NCBI RefSeq assembly: GCF_022790535.1
Contig: NZ_LOHG01000002.1
Location: 342,254 to 406,253, forward strand
Reading direction: 5' to 3'
Length of the DNA: 64,000 nt
Origin: Pseudomonas maioricensis
Lineage (GTDB): Bacteria; Pseudomonadota; Gammaproteobacteria; Pseudomonadales; Pseudomonadaceae
The notes below the pieces were generated by a model. It did not search any database and was not told the origin of the DNA. It worked only from the letters and a program-made list of their open reading frames with translations. Of this stretch, positions 54,295 through 63,695 are shown piece after piece (within the stretch, counting starts at the first letter, position 1; each line of letters starts with the position of its first letter). The position numbers and the translations under genes were made by a program.

Positions 54295-55359
54295 TTACTC
54301 AGACCTACCCACCAACCTCTGCAACTCAGCCCGGCGCTGCGCGATCGGCAATTCGCCCAAGCGCTCCACCTGTGCATAAAACGCCTGCCAGTCCCCGTTC
54401 ACGTTTTTGAACAGCCTTGCAAAAGCTGGCACCCATTGGTCATAGAGCCCAAAGGGCAGCAATCTGGCGTTGTTCATGGGCGCGTTGATCCAGGCGTCAT
54501 AACGCTTGTCGCCCGACCACTGCTGGTCACGCAGCACACGGTAGTCATTGCGCAGTCTTTCGAATTCCGCAGCCTTGCGCTCGCGCATCAGCTTAACGCT
54601 CAGCGGTTGTCGATAAAGCTTTTTCAAACGCTCCCGGGTAGCCAGCACCAAGCGGGTAAGCTCATCCCGCTGCTTTGACTGCGTTAGCCGCTGCGGATCA
54701 AGACCACGCGCAACGCGCCATTGACGGGTGCCTTCCTGCTCGACGAAGCTGGCGTAAGACTCGTTGAACTCAGTGTCGTCCTTCACATAGAAACGCTGAT
54801 GAGCCAGTTCGTGAAAGATCAAGGTCGCCAGACGCTCATCGTCCCAACCCAGCATCGAACTCAGAATCGGGTCGTTGAACCAACCAAGGGTGGAATAAGC
54901 TTCAACTCCGCTGACGTATACGTCTTTCCCTTCCTGGCGCTGTAATGCCGCTGCGCCCCTCGCACCGCCAACGCTGTAGTAGCCGCGATAGGCGACACAG
55001 CCCGCGATAGGGAAGCAATGCGTAACAGGCTCCAGTGAGAACTCGTCCGTGGCGAACACATTCCAGACCACGTAGGGACGACCAAGGTCGGCATAGAGCC
55101 GGTAGCTTTTATTGTCTGGTAGATGCAGCTGGCTGCTGGCGAAAGTCCGCGCTTGTTGGGACAGAGTCAAACGCTGGCGAAGTTTCGGATCGCGGGTTTG
55201 ATCCGCAATCACATCCTCGACCGGCTCACGGGCTCGCAACAACTGAAACTGGCCGCTCACTAGCTGGTCGTAATAGCTGAGGCTAGAACAGCCACCCAGC
55301 AACAAGATCGCCAAAAAAGGCCAACTGCGCCACAGGCATAAAACGTTGAGACTCCGCAT
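54295..55359 (-). CDS. Putative zinc aminopeptidase lipoprotein
   Basis: Protein of 354 residues in the aminopeptidase family of PF10023 type. A lipobox (LLGGC, near 20-24) suggests a lipoprotein. The zinc motif is IFHELAHQRFYV (HExxH, near 180-184), with a downstream Glu in NESYASFVEQEG (near 198). The rest is helical and rich in charged residues. It is a single gene, opposite to the next lipoprotein gene, whose start is 95 bases away. Confidence 0.85.
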   Translation of the reverse strand: MRSLNVLCLWRSWPFLAILLLGGCSSLSYYDQLVSGQFQLLRAREPVEDVIADQTRDPKLRQRLTLSQQARTFASSQLHLPDNKSYRLYADLGRPYVVWNVFATDEFSLEPVTHCFPIAGCVAYRGYYSVGGARGAAALQRQEGKDVYVSGVEAYSTLGWFNDPILSSMLGWDDERLATLIFHELAHQRFYVKDDTEFNESYASFVEQEGTRQWRVARGLDPQRLTQSKQRDELTRLVLATRERLKKLYRQPLSVKLMRERKAAEFERLRNDYRVLRDQQWSGDKRYDAWINAPMNNARLLPFGLYDQWVPAFARLFKNVNGDWQAFYAQVERLGELPIAQRRAELQRLVGRSE

Positions 55360-55454
55360 GGACAGCCTTTAAAGTTGCACACATGGCGCGTTATGCCGGA
55401 CAGCACCGGCCTTTCGCAACTACTATCGCCACCTTGAAGCCGAGCCGACTGACT

Positions 55455-55868
55455 ATGCGCCCTTTACTGATGCTCCTGGCACTGACCACTCTGGCTGGCT
55501 GCGCGGGACCAATGCCAGCCGTTGACCCGGCACAGGCATGGGTCGATATGCGCACCATGACTGGCAAGCTGGTCATGGCTGACAAAGTGGACGGCAAAAC
55601 CACCTACGACGGCCGCTACTTCCAGATATCACCGGGCAACCATCGACTGCAGGTTCGCTATGACTATGAAGTCCACTACGGCGGCTTTACAGCGATGGGC
55701 GACGAGTACACCGAGCTGACGTGTTATGTAGAACTGCATTACCCGAATTTCACAGCGGGGCAGCGCTACATGATCGAAGTCCGCTCGCTGGCCAACAACG
55801 TGAGCGCCGAACTGCTGGATGCCCAACGTAAAGTCCTCGCCACCGAGGACCATGTTTCGTGCATCTGA
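55455..55868 (+). CDS. Small lipoprotein, function unknown
   Basis: Lipoprotein of 137 residues with lipobox LAGC at about 12-15 (LMLLALTTLAGCAG). The mature part is beta-rich: RYFQISPGNHRLQVRYDYEVHYGG followed by ELHYPNFTAGQRYMIEVRSLANNV, similar to small PEGA-like or ribose-like periplasmic domains. No family is recognised. The start at 55455 is chosen over an ATG 24 codons upstream because it gives a normal signal. It is convergent with the DUF1161 gene, whose stop is 3 bases on. Confidence 0.8.
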   Translation: MRPLLMLLALTTLAGCAGPMPAVDPAQAWVDMRTMTGKLVMADKVDGKTTYDGRYFQISPGNHRLQVRYDYEVHYGGFTAMGDEYTELTCYVELHYPNFTAGQRYMIEVRSLANNVSAELLDAQRKVLATEDHVSCI

Positions 55869-55871
55869 CGA

Positions 55872-56105
55872 TCAGCGGTCGTTTTTCTGATAAATGATTT
55901 TTCGCGTGCCGTTATCGCAACTCCCGATCACCATGTTCTGGTCGTGAACCTCGTCATTGGTGACGATTTCCAGCGTGTAGGAGCTGACATTGTTGGCCTG
56001 GATCTTGGCTTCGATTTCGATCTTTAGCTCCTCACAATCTTTGGGCGCAGCCATGGCACCAGAGGCCAACGAGACACCCAATACTGCCAATGCGAAACGT
56101 TTCAT
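55872..56105 (-). CDS. DUF1161 periplasmic protein, copy 1
   Basis: Small secreted protein of 77 residues. Signal peptide about 1-20 (KRFALAVLGVSLASGAMAA), then the DUF1161 core CEELKIEIEAKIQANNVSSYTLEIV, with a second Cys in GSCDNGTRKIIY. The two Cys probably form a disulfide. The start at 56105 has AAGGAG upstream. A paralogue lies at 58890, about 2.8 kb away on the same strand. Confidence 0.9.
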   Translation of the reverse strand: MKRFALAVLGVSLASGAMAAPKDCEELKIEIEAKIQANNVSSYTLEIVTNDEVHDQNMVIGSCDNGTRKIIYQKNDR

Positions 56106-56275
56106 GCCCAACTCCTTCATACCTCGCATACGACACGCGCCAGACTGATTCTCACGCTGCGCCGTAGCCCTTCATAGACATTAGCCAGCATCCGCAAGTT
56201 CGGCACTCGTCAGTCGGGTCGAACTTCTTTGTGCGCGCTTCATCACATCCTGACGATTAACTGACTGAGTGATGT

Positions 56276-56935
56276 ATGAACGCACCTTTCATCCAATGGG
56301 TTATCCAGTACAAGGACGCCCTGACGGTCCTTATCAGCATCGGTACGCTGATCGTCTGGGTGCTTTACGCACAATTGCTGTTGAACAATTACCGCCGCCA
56401 GCGCAGGCCTCGGATCATCATCAACCGGGGAGCCGGGAAAGGCATTGGCTCGCTATGCCTGATCAGCAATATGAGTGCCGAGCCAATCTTCATTAATCAG
56501 ATTGTGCTGGTACTCAACACCAACCAAGGTGAGTTGTGTTGCGATGTCACTGACATTCGTGAGGAAAGCAAAGGCGAGATCGAACAGGATCTGATCCTGC
56601 ACAACGCCACCCGCCAAGGACCGTTGGGTACCGGCGACTTCACTCACATTGGTTCCTTTGCCTCCCTTATCCAGCGTCTGGCCCTGCTTCATGCGATCCC
56701 CATGCAAGGCCACAAGCCAACACAGGACTGGGTCTTTTCCAGCCTGGAAGTGCGAGTGATCGCGTTCTACGGCTCGGATAAGCATGCCATTGGGGCGAGC
56801 CGTGGATTCACGTTAGGGACTGCCGAAGAGGGCGGCTGCCAGCTGATTGCCCAGGCGCGCGAAAGCCGTCAATACAACTCGGCCTGGCATCGTCGAAAGG
56901 TTCGTCGCAAATGGATGCTGGATGTGGAGGGGTAG
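56276..56935 (+). CDS. Membrane-anchored protein, not recognised
   Basis: Protein of 219 residues with one N-terminal membrane helix (about 12-36, ALTVLISIGTLIVWVLYAQLL) and a soluble part predicted beta-rich and cytoplasmic if the following basic stretch (RRQRRPRI) stays inside. I do not recognise a domain. It contains LCLISNMSAEPIFINQIVLVL and ends in a basic helix (WHRRKVRRKWMLDV). It stands alone; a family B REP follows. Confidence 0.8.
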   Translation: MNAPFIQWVIQYKDALTVLISIGTLIVWVLYAQLLLNNYRRQRRPRIIINRGAGKGIGSLCLISNMSAEPIFINQIVLVLNTNQGELCCDVTDIREESKGEIEQDLILHNATRQGPLGTGDFTHIGSFASLIQRLALLHAIPMQGHKPTQDWVFSSLEVRVIAFYGSDKHAIGASRGFTLGTAEEGGCQLIAQARESRQYNSAWHRRKVRRKWMLDVEG

Positions 56936-56960
56936 GGAGAGTCGACCCTACGCCGAACAC

Positions 56961-57034
56961 TGTAGGAGCTGCCGAAGGATGCGAAAGCGATAGTCCTGAG
57001 ACTCCGCTATCGCAGCCTTCGGCAGCTCCTACAG
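56961..57034. repeat. REP family B doublet
   Basis: Arms TGTAGGAGCTGCCGAAGG and complement; one left-arm base differs (GGATGCGAA). 74 bases between convergent genes. Confidence 0.9.
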
Positions 57035-57057
57035 GTCAATCATCTGTCCTGCCCCGA

Positions 57058-57489
57058 TCAGCTAAGCAGCGTAGCGTCCAGGGTGATTTTCGCGTTCAGG
57101 ACTTTCGACACCGGGCAGCCTTCTTTGGCCGCGGCGGTCAGCTTGTCGAACTGCTCTTGAGTCGCACCCGGCACTTTGGCTTTCAGCGTCAAGTGGACAG
57201 CGGTAATCGCAAAGCCGCCATCAACCTGGTCCAGGGTGACATCAGCGGTGGTATCGATGCTTTCTGCAGTCAGGTTCTCACCGCCCAGAATCATCGACAG
57301 GGCCATCGAGAAGCAGCCCGCGTGCGCTGCGCCGATCAATTCTTCAGGGTTGGTGCCTTTACCGCCTTCGAAGCGAGCCTTGAAGCCGTATGGCGCTTCA
57401 CGCAATACGCCGGTCTCAGTGGAGATGCTGCCGATGCCAGTCTTAAGGTCGCCTTCCCAGTGGGCCGATGCTTTTTTGACAATGCTCAT
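57058..57489 (-). CDS. osmC: OsmC-family peroxiredoxin
   Basis: Thiol peroxidase of 143 residues that reduces organic hydroperoxides. The two catalytic Cys are in [10 protein letters not shown] (Cys near 59) and EGCPVSKVL (Cys near 125), the pattern of OsmC. The N-terminus [14 protein letters not shown] matches the OsmC subgroup rather than Ohr. The gene starts with ATGAGCATTG behind GAGGAGACACC. It is probably stress-induced; promoter not identified. It is divergent from the luciferase-like gene. Confidence 0.93.
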   Translation of the reverse strand: MSIVKKASAHWEGDLKTGIGSISTETGVLREAPYGFKARFEGGKGTNPEELIGAAHAGCFSMALSMILGGENLTAESIDTTADVTLDQVDGGFAITAVHLTLKAKVPGATQEQFDKLTAAAKEGCPVSKVLNAKITLDATLLS

Positions 57490-57734
57490 GGTGTCTCCTC
57501 ATGGATAAGTGCGGTTTCGCACGGGGTTAAGGGTTCTGAGGATAGCTCGCTCTGGAAAGTTCAACGGAAGGAAGACCCGAAAATAAAGTAGCATTTTTCT
57601 ACTTTAGGGATTGAATCTGAAGCATATGCCCTTATCCTCTTTAACAACCGTGGGTTTCGGTCATCAGCGTTTTCTTCATCTGACGGGTCATGTACCAAGC
57701 CTGCAAAAACACTTTCGAGGATCGTTGACGACCT

Positions 57735-58733
57735 ATGAAACGTTTAGCTGATGTGAAGATTTCTACGCTTGATCTGGTTCCCGTACGCCACGACAAGGGC
57801 CCTGCAGAATCGCTGCGCAACTCCCTGAATCTGGCACAACACGTCGAGAAACTGGGCTACAACCGTTTCTGGGTGGCCGAACACCACAATATGGATGGCA
57901 TCGCCAGTTCGGCGACCTCTGTGCTGCTTGGCTACCTGGCGGGCGGCACTTCGACGATTCGCGTGGGAGCGGGTGGTGTGATGCTGCCTAACCACGCTCC
58001 ACTGGTGATTGCCGAGCAGTTCGGCACCTTGGCAAGCCTGTATCCGGGTCGCATCGATCTGGGCCTTGGCCGTGCGCCCGGCTCTGACCAGATGACCGCT
58101 CGCGCCTTGCGCCGCGAGCGCTCTGGCAGCGCCGATGATTTCCCGGAGGATGTGGCAGAGCTCATGGCCTATCTCGGCCCACGCACGCCCGATCAACGAG
58201 TCATCGCCGTTCCTGGCACCGGTACCAACGTACCGATCTGGTTGCTCGGCTCAAGCCTGTTCAGTGCTCAACTCGCCGGGCAACGCGGCTTGCCTTACGC
58301 GTTCGCTTCGCACTTTGCGCCGCGTTACATGCATGAAGCCATTCGGGTTTATCGCAATCACTTCGAACCTTCGGCGGTACTCGACAAGCCATACGTAATG
58401 CTCGGCGTGCCTCTGGTGGCGGCCGATACGGACGAGCACGCTGAATATCTGGCGACGTCGCTGTATCAACGCATTCTTTCGCTGATGCGCGGCCAGAGCC
58501 TGGTGCAGAAACCACCTGTGAAAAGCATGGAAGGCCTGTGGCTGCCTCACGAGAAGGCCGCCGTAGCTGACTTCCTTGGTTTGGCGATGGTTGGCAGCAA
58601 AGAGAAAATCCGCGCCAGGCTGGATGTCTTGCTGGAGCAGACTGATGCTGATGAACTGATCTTCACCTGCGATATGTATGAGCATGCAGACCGGTTGCGC
58701 TCATATGAAATTCTGGCTGAGGCTCGAGGTTGA
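57735..58733 (+). CDS. Luciferase-like monooxygenase (LLM class)
   Basis: Flavin-dependent monooxygenase family protein of 332 residues with the bacterial luciferase TIM-barrel core. Family signs are [24 protein letters not shown] (about 28-52), [33 protein letters not shown], and [14 protein letters not shown] (about 96-109). It is the MsnO8/YhbW type (TIGR03558). The substrate is unknown. It ends before a shared terminator with the DUF1161 gene. Confidence 0.92.
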   Translation: MKRLADVKISTLDLVPVRHDKGPAESLRNSLNLAQHVEKLGYNRFWVAEHHNMDGIASSATSVLLGYLAGGTSTIRVGAGGVMLPNHAPLVIAEQFGTLASLYPGRIDLGLGRAPGSDQMTARALRRERSGSADDFPEDVAELMAYLGPRTPDQRVIAVPGTGTNVPIWLLGSSLFSAQLAGQRGLPYAFASHFAPRYMHEAIRVYRNHFEPSAVLDKPYVMLGVPLVAADTDEHAEYLATSLYQRILSLMRGQSLVQKPPVKSMEGLWLPHEKAAVADFLGLAMVGSKEKIRARLDVLLEQTDADELIFTCDMYEHADRLRSYEILAEARG

Positions 58734-58737
58734 TTCT

Positions 58738-58826
58738 TGTTGGAGCGAGGCTTGCCCGCGAAGAACGATAACGCGGTTTGCCTAGGCATATGTACGGGGT
58801 AATTCGCGGGCAAGCCTCGCTCCAAC
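58738..58826. repeat. REP family A doublet, GGGC/GCCC subtype
   Basis: Arms TGTTGGAGCGAGGCTTGCCC and GGGCAAGCCTCGCTCCAACG, near-perfect pairing. Between the luciferase-like gene and the terminator. Confidence 0.9.
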
Positions 58827-58842
58827 GGAACTGAGCAGACAC

Positions 58843-58874
58843 AAAAAAACCGACTTCAACGAGTCGGTTTTTTT
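58843..58874. terminator. Bidirectional intrinsic terminator
   Basis: Stem AAAAAAACCGACT/AGTCGGTTTTTTT with a six-base loop. T-runs on both strands serve the luciferase-like gene and the DUF1161 gene. Confidence 0.85.
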
Positions 58875-58889
58875 GTATCTGCAACATGA

Positions 58890-59114
58890 TCAGCCGCGCT
58901 GATACACGATTTCCTTGGTGCCGCCTTCACAGCTGCCGACAACGGTCTTGTCGGTCACGCTGCCTTTATCGACGACTTCAAGCGTGTAGGACGAAGCGCC
59001 TTTAGCCTGGATCTTTGCGTCAATTTCCGCCTTCAACTCTTCGCACGGCTTGCCAGCCGCCAGGGTGGTCCCGGCGATGCTCAGCAAACATACCGCCAAT
59101 AGAAACTTCTTCAT
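58890..59114 (-). CDS. DUF1161 periplasmic protein, copy 2
   Basis: Small secreted protein of 74 residues, paralogue of the protein at 55872. Signal peptide about 1-19, then CEELKAEIDAKIQAKGASSYTLEVV and a second Cys in GSCEGGTKEIVY. Core residues are shared with copy 1, while the middle loop differs. The start follows AAGGAG. It lies upstream of a shared terminator. Confidence 0.9.
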   Translation of the reverse strand: MKKFLLAVCLLSIAGTTLAAGKPCEELKAEIDAKIQAKGASSYTLEVVDKGSVTDKTVVGSCEGGTKEIVYQRG

Positions 59115-59263
59115 TGGTCAAACTCCTTCGTCAGGCCAAAACAGGTCATCAGCTCAGCAGATAACTTGAAAGAATTAACCACGCCGACGATCGTTCGCCG
59201 CACCGGGCTCTATCTGTGTAGCGGAGGATATGGCATTCAGCCAGTGCGAAAGTTCAGCAATGG

Positions 59264-59479
59264 TCAGCTGTTGGCAATTCGGAAGCCCACTTTCAGAGTC
59301 ACTTGATAGTGCGCAACCTTGCCATCTTCAATGTGGCCACGGGTCTCAGCGACCTCAAACCATTCAAGATGCTTGATGCTTTTACTGGCTTCGGCCAACG
59401 CATTATTGATCGCGTCTTCGATAGTGGTGGTAGACGAGCCAACCAGCTCGATCTTCTTGTACGTGTGATGATCAGTCAT
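59264..59479 (-). CDS. Dodecin family flavin-binding protein
   Basis: Small protein of 71 residues that forms dodecamers binding FMN/riboflavin or CoA. The dodecin pattern is present: YKKIELVGSSTTTIEDAINNALAEASKSIKHLEWFEVAETRG, with the flavin-stacking Trp in HLEWFEV, and the C-terminal strand YQVTLKVGFRI. The start at 59479 (MTDHHTY) has AGGAGAACTGCC upstream. Single gene. Confidence 0.93.
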   Translation of the reverse strand: MTDHHTYKKIELVGSSTTTIEDAINNALAEASKSIKHLEWFEVAETRGHIEDGKVAHYQVTLKVGFRIANS

Positions 59480-59660
59480 GGCAGTTCTCCTAAAGGTCTT
59501 TACGAGCGTAGCAGTCACTTCGCTCCTTACCTCTGTGGGGAAAAGCGGCCTAAAAGTTCAGCACTTTGTGAAAACACAACTTTGCGAAAAACAAACGCAC
59601 TTTCTGAAAAGCGTGTAGTCGGAAGCAACACACGCCACTCACCATTGCAGGAGAAACATC

Positions 59661-59987
59661 ATGGCTAGCACTTCACTACGTAAAGCCTCGCTTCAAAGCA
59701 TGGAAGCGGAAATCGAAAGTCTGCTGAAATCGCTGGAAAGCCTGAAATCCGATGCTTCGGACGAATCACGCAGGACTCTCAAAAATTTGAAAGCCAACGC
59801 TGAAAGCGCGCTGAGCCACTCGCGCAGCCTGCTGAGCGATGTCTACGAAGACGTCAAAGTCAAAACCCGTGAAACCAGCGTTGCTACCCGCGACTACGCG
59901 CAAGAGCATCCATGGACTACAGCCGGTGTTGCAGTCGGTGCGGTTGGCCTGTTGGCTGCCTACCTGCTGTGCAAACGCGGCAACTGA
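59661..59987 (+). CDS. DUF883 family (ElaB/YqjD-like) membrane protein
   Basis: Protein of 108 residues. A long N-terminal helical part, rich in Ser/Ala/Glu (about 1-80), is followed by a C-terminal membrane segment (about 86-104, AGVAVGAVGLLAAYLLCK). The motif HPWTTAGVAVGAVGLLAAYLL is typical of the YqjD/ElaB family, which in E. coli binds ribosomes at the membrane. The start follows GCAGGAG. It ends 10 bases before the convergent trpI stop. Confidence 0.9.
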   Translation: MASTSLRKASLQSMEAEIESLLKSLESLKSDASDESRRTLKNLKANAESALSHSRSLLSDVYEDVKVKTRETSVATRDYAQEHPWTTAGVAVGAVGLLAAYLLCKRGN

Positions 59988-59996
59988 TCAAACAGC

Positions 59997-60896
59997 TCAG
60001 GGTCGTCCCGAACGTTTCAGCTCGTTCTTTAGCCACTTGGCCAATGATTGAGCGCGCCCGTCAGCGGCACGTTTGGGAACCCACAAAGCCAGTTGCGCCG
60101 GGGTTTCAGTAAAACCCCACGGCGCAACCAGGCGACCAGCCCGCAGGTCATCTGTCACCAGCGGCTCAGGCGCAATTGCGACACCCAGGCCTGCAACGGC
60201 CGCCTCCAGCAAATAATACAGATGCTCAAAACCCTGCCCATATTGCAGCGCCTTCGGGTCGATGCCGTTTTGTTCCGCCCAACTGGGCCAGGCTTGTGGC
60301 CGCGAGGTGGTTTGCAGAAGGGTTTCGTTGAGTAACTCGTGCAGCGGAGCTTGCTGCAACTGTGCATAACGGGCGAAGTGCGGACTTAACACCGGACCAA
60401 TTCGCTCACTCGCCAACTCGAACACCTGCATATCCGCAGGCCACGGCGGCTCAGCGAACACCAGCAACGCATCCAGCCCGGGGCGACGCGGATCCAGATC
60501 GCCTTCACCCGCTGACAAGTGCAATCGCAGATCCGGCAGGTCCGCATTCAATCGGCCCAGGCGTGGAATAAACCAGCGCGCCAGCAGGCTCCCGGAACAA
60601 CCCAATACAAACGGGGCATCCGCATTGCCCTGGCTTAGCTCGGCACACACAACGCGCAGACGGTCAAACGCGTCGCCGCTGGCGTCTCGCAGGCGAATAC
60701 CCGCATCTGTGAGTTTAAGGCCACGGCCGTCCTTGACGAACAAGGCGACGCCCAAGTGTTCTTCAAGCACTTTCAACTGCCGACTCACGGCACCGTGTGT
60801 AACGTGCAGCTGTTCAGCCGCCTGACTGACGCTGTTCAAGCGCGCAGTAGCTTCAAAGGCCCGCAATGCGTTTAACGGAGGAAGGTCCCGGCTCAT
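59997..60896 (-). CDS. trpI: LysR-family activator of trpBA
   Basis: LysR regulator of 299 residues. The N-terminal winged helix is about 5-64 ([39 protein letters not shown]), with a periplasmic-binding-like effector domain after about 90. It activates trpBA with indoleglycerol phosphate as signal in P. aeruginosa and P. putida. It is divergent from trpB, and the known TrpI site lies right between. The protein start is 6 bases from the site. Confidence 0.95.
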   Translation of the reverse strand: MSRDLPPLNALRAFEATARLNSVSQAAEQLHVTHGAVSRQLKVLEEHLGVALFVKDGRGLKLTDAGIRLRDASGDAFDRLRVVCAELSQGNADAPFVLGCSGSLLARWFIPRLGRLNADLPDLRLHLSAGEGDLDPRRPGLDALLVFAEPPWPADMQVFELASERIGPVLSPHFARYAQLQQAPLHELLNETLLQTTSRPQAWPSWAEQNGIDPKALQYGQGFEHLYYLLEAAVAGLGVAIAPEPLVTDDLRAGRLVAPWGFTETPAQLALWVPKRAADGRAQSLAKWLKNELKRSGRP

Positions 60897-60902
60897 GATA
60901 TC

Positions 60903-60919
60903 TGTGAGTTTTCCTGACA
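60903..60919. promoter_or_regulatory. TrpI binding site I
   Basis: TGTGAG, five bases, CTGACA exactly matches the TrpI site I motif reported for P. aeruginosa and P. putida. It lies between trpI and trpBA, 102 bases before the trpB ATG. Confidence 0.8.
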
Positions 60920-61020
60920 GGTTGCCGAGATCTTATCGGTTTTCAGAAGGGTTGGCTCTGGTTAAAGTGTGTTCATTGCCGATCCGGCTCACTCATTCGC
61001 TTTTCGACCCTGGAGGTCAC

Positions 61021-62250
61021 ATGACCCAGACCAACTTCAGTAATGGCCCAGATGCCAATGGCCTGTTCGGTTCGTTCGGCGGCCGTTACGTTGCCGAAAC
61101 CCTGATGCCCTTGGTACTCGACTTGAACCGCGAGTACGAAGCGGCGAAAGCCGACCCGGAATTCGTCGAGCAACTCGCCTATTTCCAGCGTGATTACATC
61201 GGTCGCCCCAACCCTTTGTACTTCGCCGAGCGCCTGACCGAGTTCTGCGGCGGCGCCAAAATCTACTTCAAGCGCGAAGAGCTTAATCACACCGGCGCGC
61301 ACAAGATCAATAACTGTATCGGCCAGGTTCTGCTGGCCAAGCGCATGGGCAAAAAGCGCCTGATTGCTGAAACCGGCGCTGGCATGCACGGCGTGGCCAC
61401 GGCCACTGTTGCAGCACGTTTTGGCCTGCCTTGCGTGATCTACATGGGCGCTACCGACATCGAGCGTCAGCAAGCCAACGTATTTCGCATGAAGTTGCTG
61501 GGCGCCGAAATCGTGCCCGTGACCTCCGGCACCGGCACCCTTAAAGACGCTATGAACGAAGCACTGCGTGACTGGGTAACCAACGTCGATGACACCTTCT
61601 ACCTGATCGGCACTGTGGCTGGCCCGCACCCTTATCCAGCGATGGTCCGTGACTTCCAGTCGATTATCGGCAAGGAAACCAAGGTTCAGATGCAGGAAAA
61701 AGAAGGTCGTCTGCCAGACAGCCTGATCGCTTGCGTCGGCGGCGGTTCCAACGCCATGGGTTTGTTCCACCCGTTCCTGGATGACAGCAGCGTGGAAATC
61801 GTTGGCGTCGAAGCAGGTGGCCATGGCGTGGATACCGACAAACATGCCGCCAGCCTCAACGGTGGAGTGCCAGGTGTACTGCACGGCAACCGCACTTACT
61901 TGCTGCAGGACAACGACGGTCAGATCACTGACGCGCACTCGATTTCCGCCGGTCTGGACTACCCGGGCATTGGCCCGGAGCACGCTTACCTGCACGAAGT
62001 GAAACGCGTCGAATACGTCAGCATCACCGACGAAGAAGCGCTGGAAGCCTTCCACCACTGCTGCCTGCTCGAAGGCATCATCCCGGCGCTGGAAACCGCT
62101 CACGCCCTGGCCGAAGCCATGAAGCGTGCGACCAACCTGCGCGATGACCACCTGATGGTCGTATGCCTTTCGGGTCGTGGTGACAAAGACATGCAAACCG
62201 TCATGAATCACATGGCCGCCGCCGAACAGAATCAGGAGAAGCTGGTATGA
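61021..62250 (+). CDS. trpB: Tryptophan synthase beta chain
   Basis: PLP enzyme that joins indole and serine to make tryptophan, 409 residues. The PLP Lys is Lys95 in HTGAHKINN; the phosphate loop is [10 protein letters not shown] (near 239-248). The start at 61021 has TGGAGG upstream and is preferred to an earlier codon 42 residues away. It overlaps trpA by four bases (ATGA). The pair is controlled by TrpI. Confidence 0.97.
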   Translation: MTQTNFSNGPDANGLFGSFGGRYVAETLMPLVLDLNREYEAAKADPEFVEQLAYFQRDYIGRPNPLYFAERLTEFCGGAKIYFKREELNHTGAHKINNCIGQVLLAKRMGKKRLIAETGAGMHGVATATVAARFGLPCVIYMGATDIERQQANVFRMKLLGAEIVPVTSGTGTLKDAMNEALRDWVTNVDDTFYLIGTVAGPHPYPAMVRDFQSIIGKETKVQMQEKEGRLPDSLIACVGGGSNAMGLFHPFLDDSSVEIVGVEAGGHGVDTDKHAASLNGGVPGVLHGNRTYLLQDNDGQITDAHSISAGLDYPGIGPEHAYLHEVKRVEYVSITDEEALEAFHHCCLLEGIIPALETAHALAEAMKRATNLRDDHLMVVCLSGRGDKDMQTVMNHMAAAEQNQEKLV

Positions 62251-63059
62251 GCCGCCTCGAACAACGTTTCGCCCAGCTGAAAACCGAAGGCCGCGCGGCA
62301 CTGGTGACGTTCATCACCGCTGGCGATCCTGGCTATGACGCCTCGCTGAAAGTGCTCAAGGGCCTGCCCGCAGCCGGTGCAGACGTGATCGAACTCGGCA
62401 TGCCGTTCACCGACCCGATGGCTGACGGTGTAGCCATCCAGCTGGCGACACTGCGCGCTCTGGACGCCGGTCAGACGCTGCTGAAAACCCTGCAGATGGT
62501 CAGCGAGTTCCGCGTCGACGATCAGACCACGCCGATCGTGCTGATGGGTTACTACAACCCGATCCATCGTTTTGGTGTTGAGAAATTCGTCGCCGCTGCC
62601 AGCGAAGCAGGCGTCGATGGTTTGATCATCGTCGACTTGCCGCCGGAGCATGACGCCGAACTGGCGACGCCTGCCCAGGCCTCGGGTATCGACTTCATCC
62701 GCCTGACCACACCGACCACCGACGATGCGCGTCTGCCGCGTGTTCTTGAGCGCAGTTCCGGCTTCGTTTACTACGTGTCGGTTGCGGGCGTGACAGGCGC
62801 TGGCTCGGCAACAACAGAACACGTCGAAGGTGCGATCGAGCGTCTGCATCGTCATACCAGCCTGCCAATCTGTGTCGGCTTCGGTATCCGTACACCGGAG
62901 CAGGCAGCCGCCATCGCTCGCCTCGCGGACGGCGTAGTGGTCGGCTCGGCACTGGTGGACAAGATCGCCAATGCCGCGTCGCCAGAGCAGGGCGTCGACG
63001 ACGTGCTGAGCCTGTGTGCAGCCTTGGCCGAAGGCGTTCGTAAAGCTCGTGTGAGCTGA
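62247..63059 (+). CDS. trpA: Tryptophan synthase alpha chain
   Basis: TIM-barrel subunit of 270 residues that splits indoleglycerol phosphate to indole. Catalytic residues are in [13 protein letters not shown] (Glu near 49, Asp near 60), and the phosphate site in [10 protein letters not shown] and [11 protein letters not shown]. It starts inside the trpB stop, so it is translated with it. An intrinsic terminator lies 60 bases after the stop. Confidence 0.97.
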   Translation: MSRLEQRFAQLKTEGRAALVTFITAGDPGYDASLKVLKGLPAAGADVIELGMPFTDPMADGVAIQLATLRALDAGQTLLKTLQMVSEFRVDDQTTPIVLMGYYNPIHRFGVEKFVAAASEAGVDGLIIVDLPPEHDAELATPAQASGIDFIRLTTPTTDDARLPRVLERSSGFVYYVSVAGVTGAGSATTEHVEGAIERLHRHTSLPICVGFGIRTPEQAAAIARLADGVVVGSALVDKIANAASPEQGVDDVLSLCAALAEGVRKARVS

Positions 63060-63120
63060 AGGTAAAGTTCCTGATACAGAGGAATCAAAGCGCAAACGCC
63101 TGTACTAAGTAGTCAGGCAG

Positions 63121-63155
63121 AGGGGTTCAAGGTTCATGCCTTGACCCCCTTTTTG
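63121..63155 (+). terminator. Intrinsic terminator of trpBA
   Basis: Stem AGGGGTTCAAGG/CCTTGACCCCCT with one G-T wobble and a six-base loop, followed by TTTTT. Confidence 0.8.
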
Positions 63156-63182
63156 CTGCATTGAATTTTTCAGGAGCAACAC

Positions 63183-63683
63183 ATGAAACTGCCAAACCGT
63201 TTGATTGCCGGGCTGGGTATCTTGATGATCAGCGCCAGTCCGCTGTTGCAAGCAGCACCGCAAGATCAGCGCGGTGGCCCTGACGATAACCGTCAAGGTC
63301 AGCAGCAAGGTCCAGGCCCACAGAGCAAAGGGGGCCACGACCAGGGCAACCAGGGCCAGGGCCGCGGCAATCAAAATCGCCCGCAACAAGCGCATCAGGA
63401 AAACCGCGGCGGCAACCGCCCACCTGAAAATTTTGACGGTGTGCGTAACACCATCCAGCAGCACCGCGATGTGATCGGCCGTGGTCAGCCGCTACCGCCG
63501 AATATTCATGTCGTCAAAGGCCGTCCTCTGCCACCAGGCTACGGTAAGCGCCTGGACGCTCGTTCGCTGCAACACCTGCCACGTTATGACGGCTACGAGT
63601 GGCGTCGTATGGGCACTGACGTGGTGTTGATCGCTGTCGGTACCGGGATTGTTTACGCGATTCTGGATGGCGTTTTGAATTAA
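63183..63683 (+). CDS. CigR/RcnB-like periplasmic protein
   Basis: Secreted protein of 166 residues. Signal peptide about 1-24 (LIAGLGILMISASPLLQAA), then a low-complexity Gln/Gly/Asn/Pro-rich stretch (about 26-85). The folded C-terminal part (about 88-166) is of the RcnB/CigR type: VVKGRPLPPGYGKRLDARSLQHLPRYDGYEWRRMGTDVVLI. It ends in a hydrophobic strand (VGTGIVYAILDGVL). In Salmonella, CigR moderates virulence; the role here is unknown. A REP doublet follows. Confidence 0.82.
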   Translation: MKLPNRLIAGLGILMISASPLLQAAPQDQRGGPDDNRQGQQQGPGPQSKGGHDQGNQGQGRGNQNRPQQAHQENRGGNRPPENFDGVRNTIQQHRDVIGRGQPLPPNIHVVKGRPLPPGYGKRLDARSLQHLPRYDGYEWRRMGTDVVLIAVGTGIVYAILDGVLN

Positions 63684-63695
63684 TCAAAACCTGAC

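Noticed and set aside
60973-62301. 442-codon open frame opposite trpB
   Set aside because: trpB is certain and the antisense frame shows no recognisable motif or start signal.
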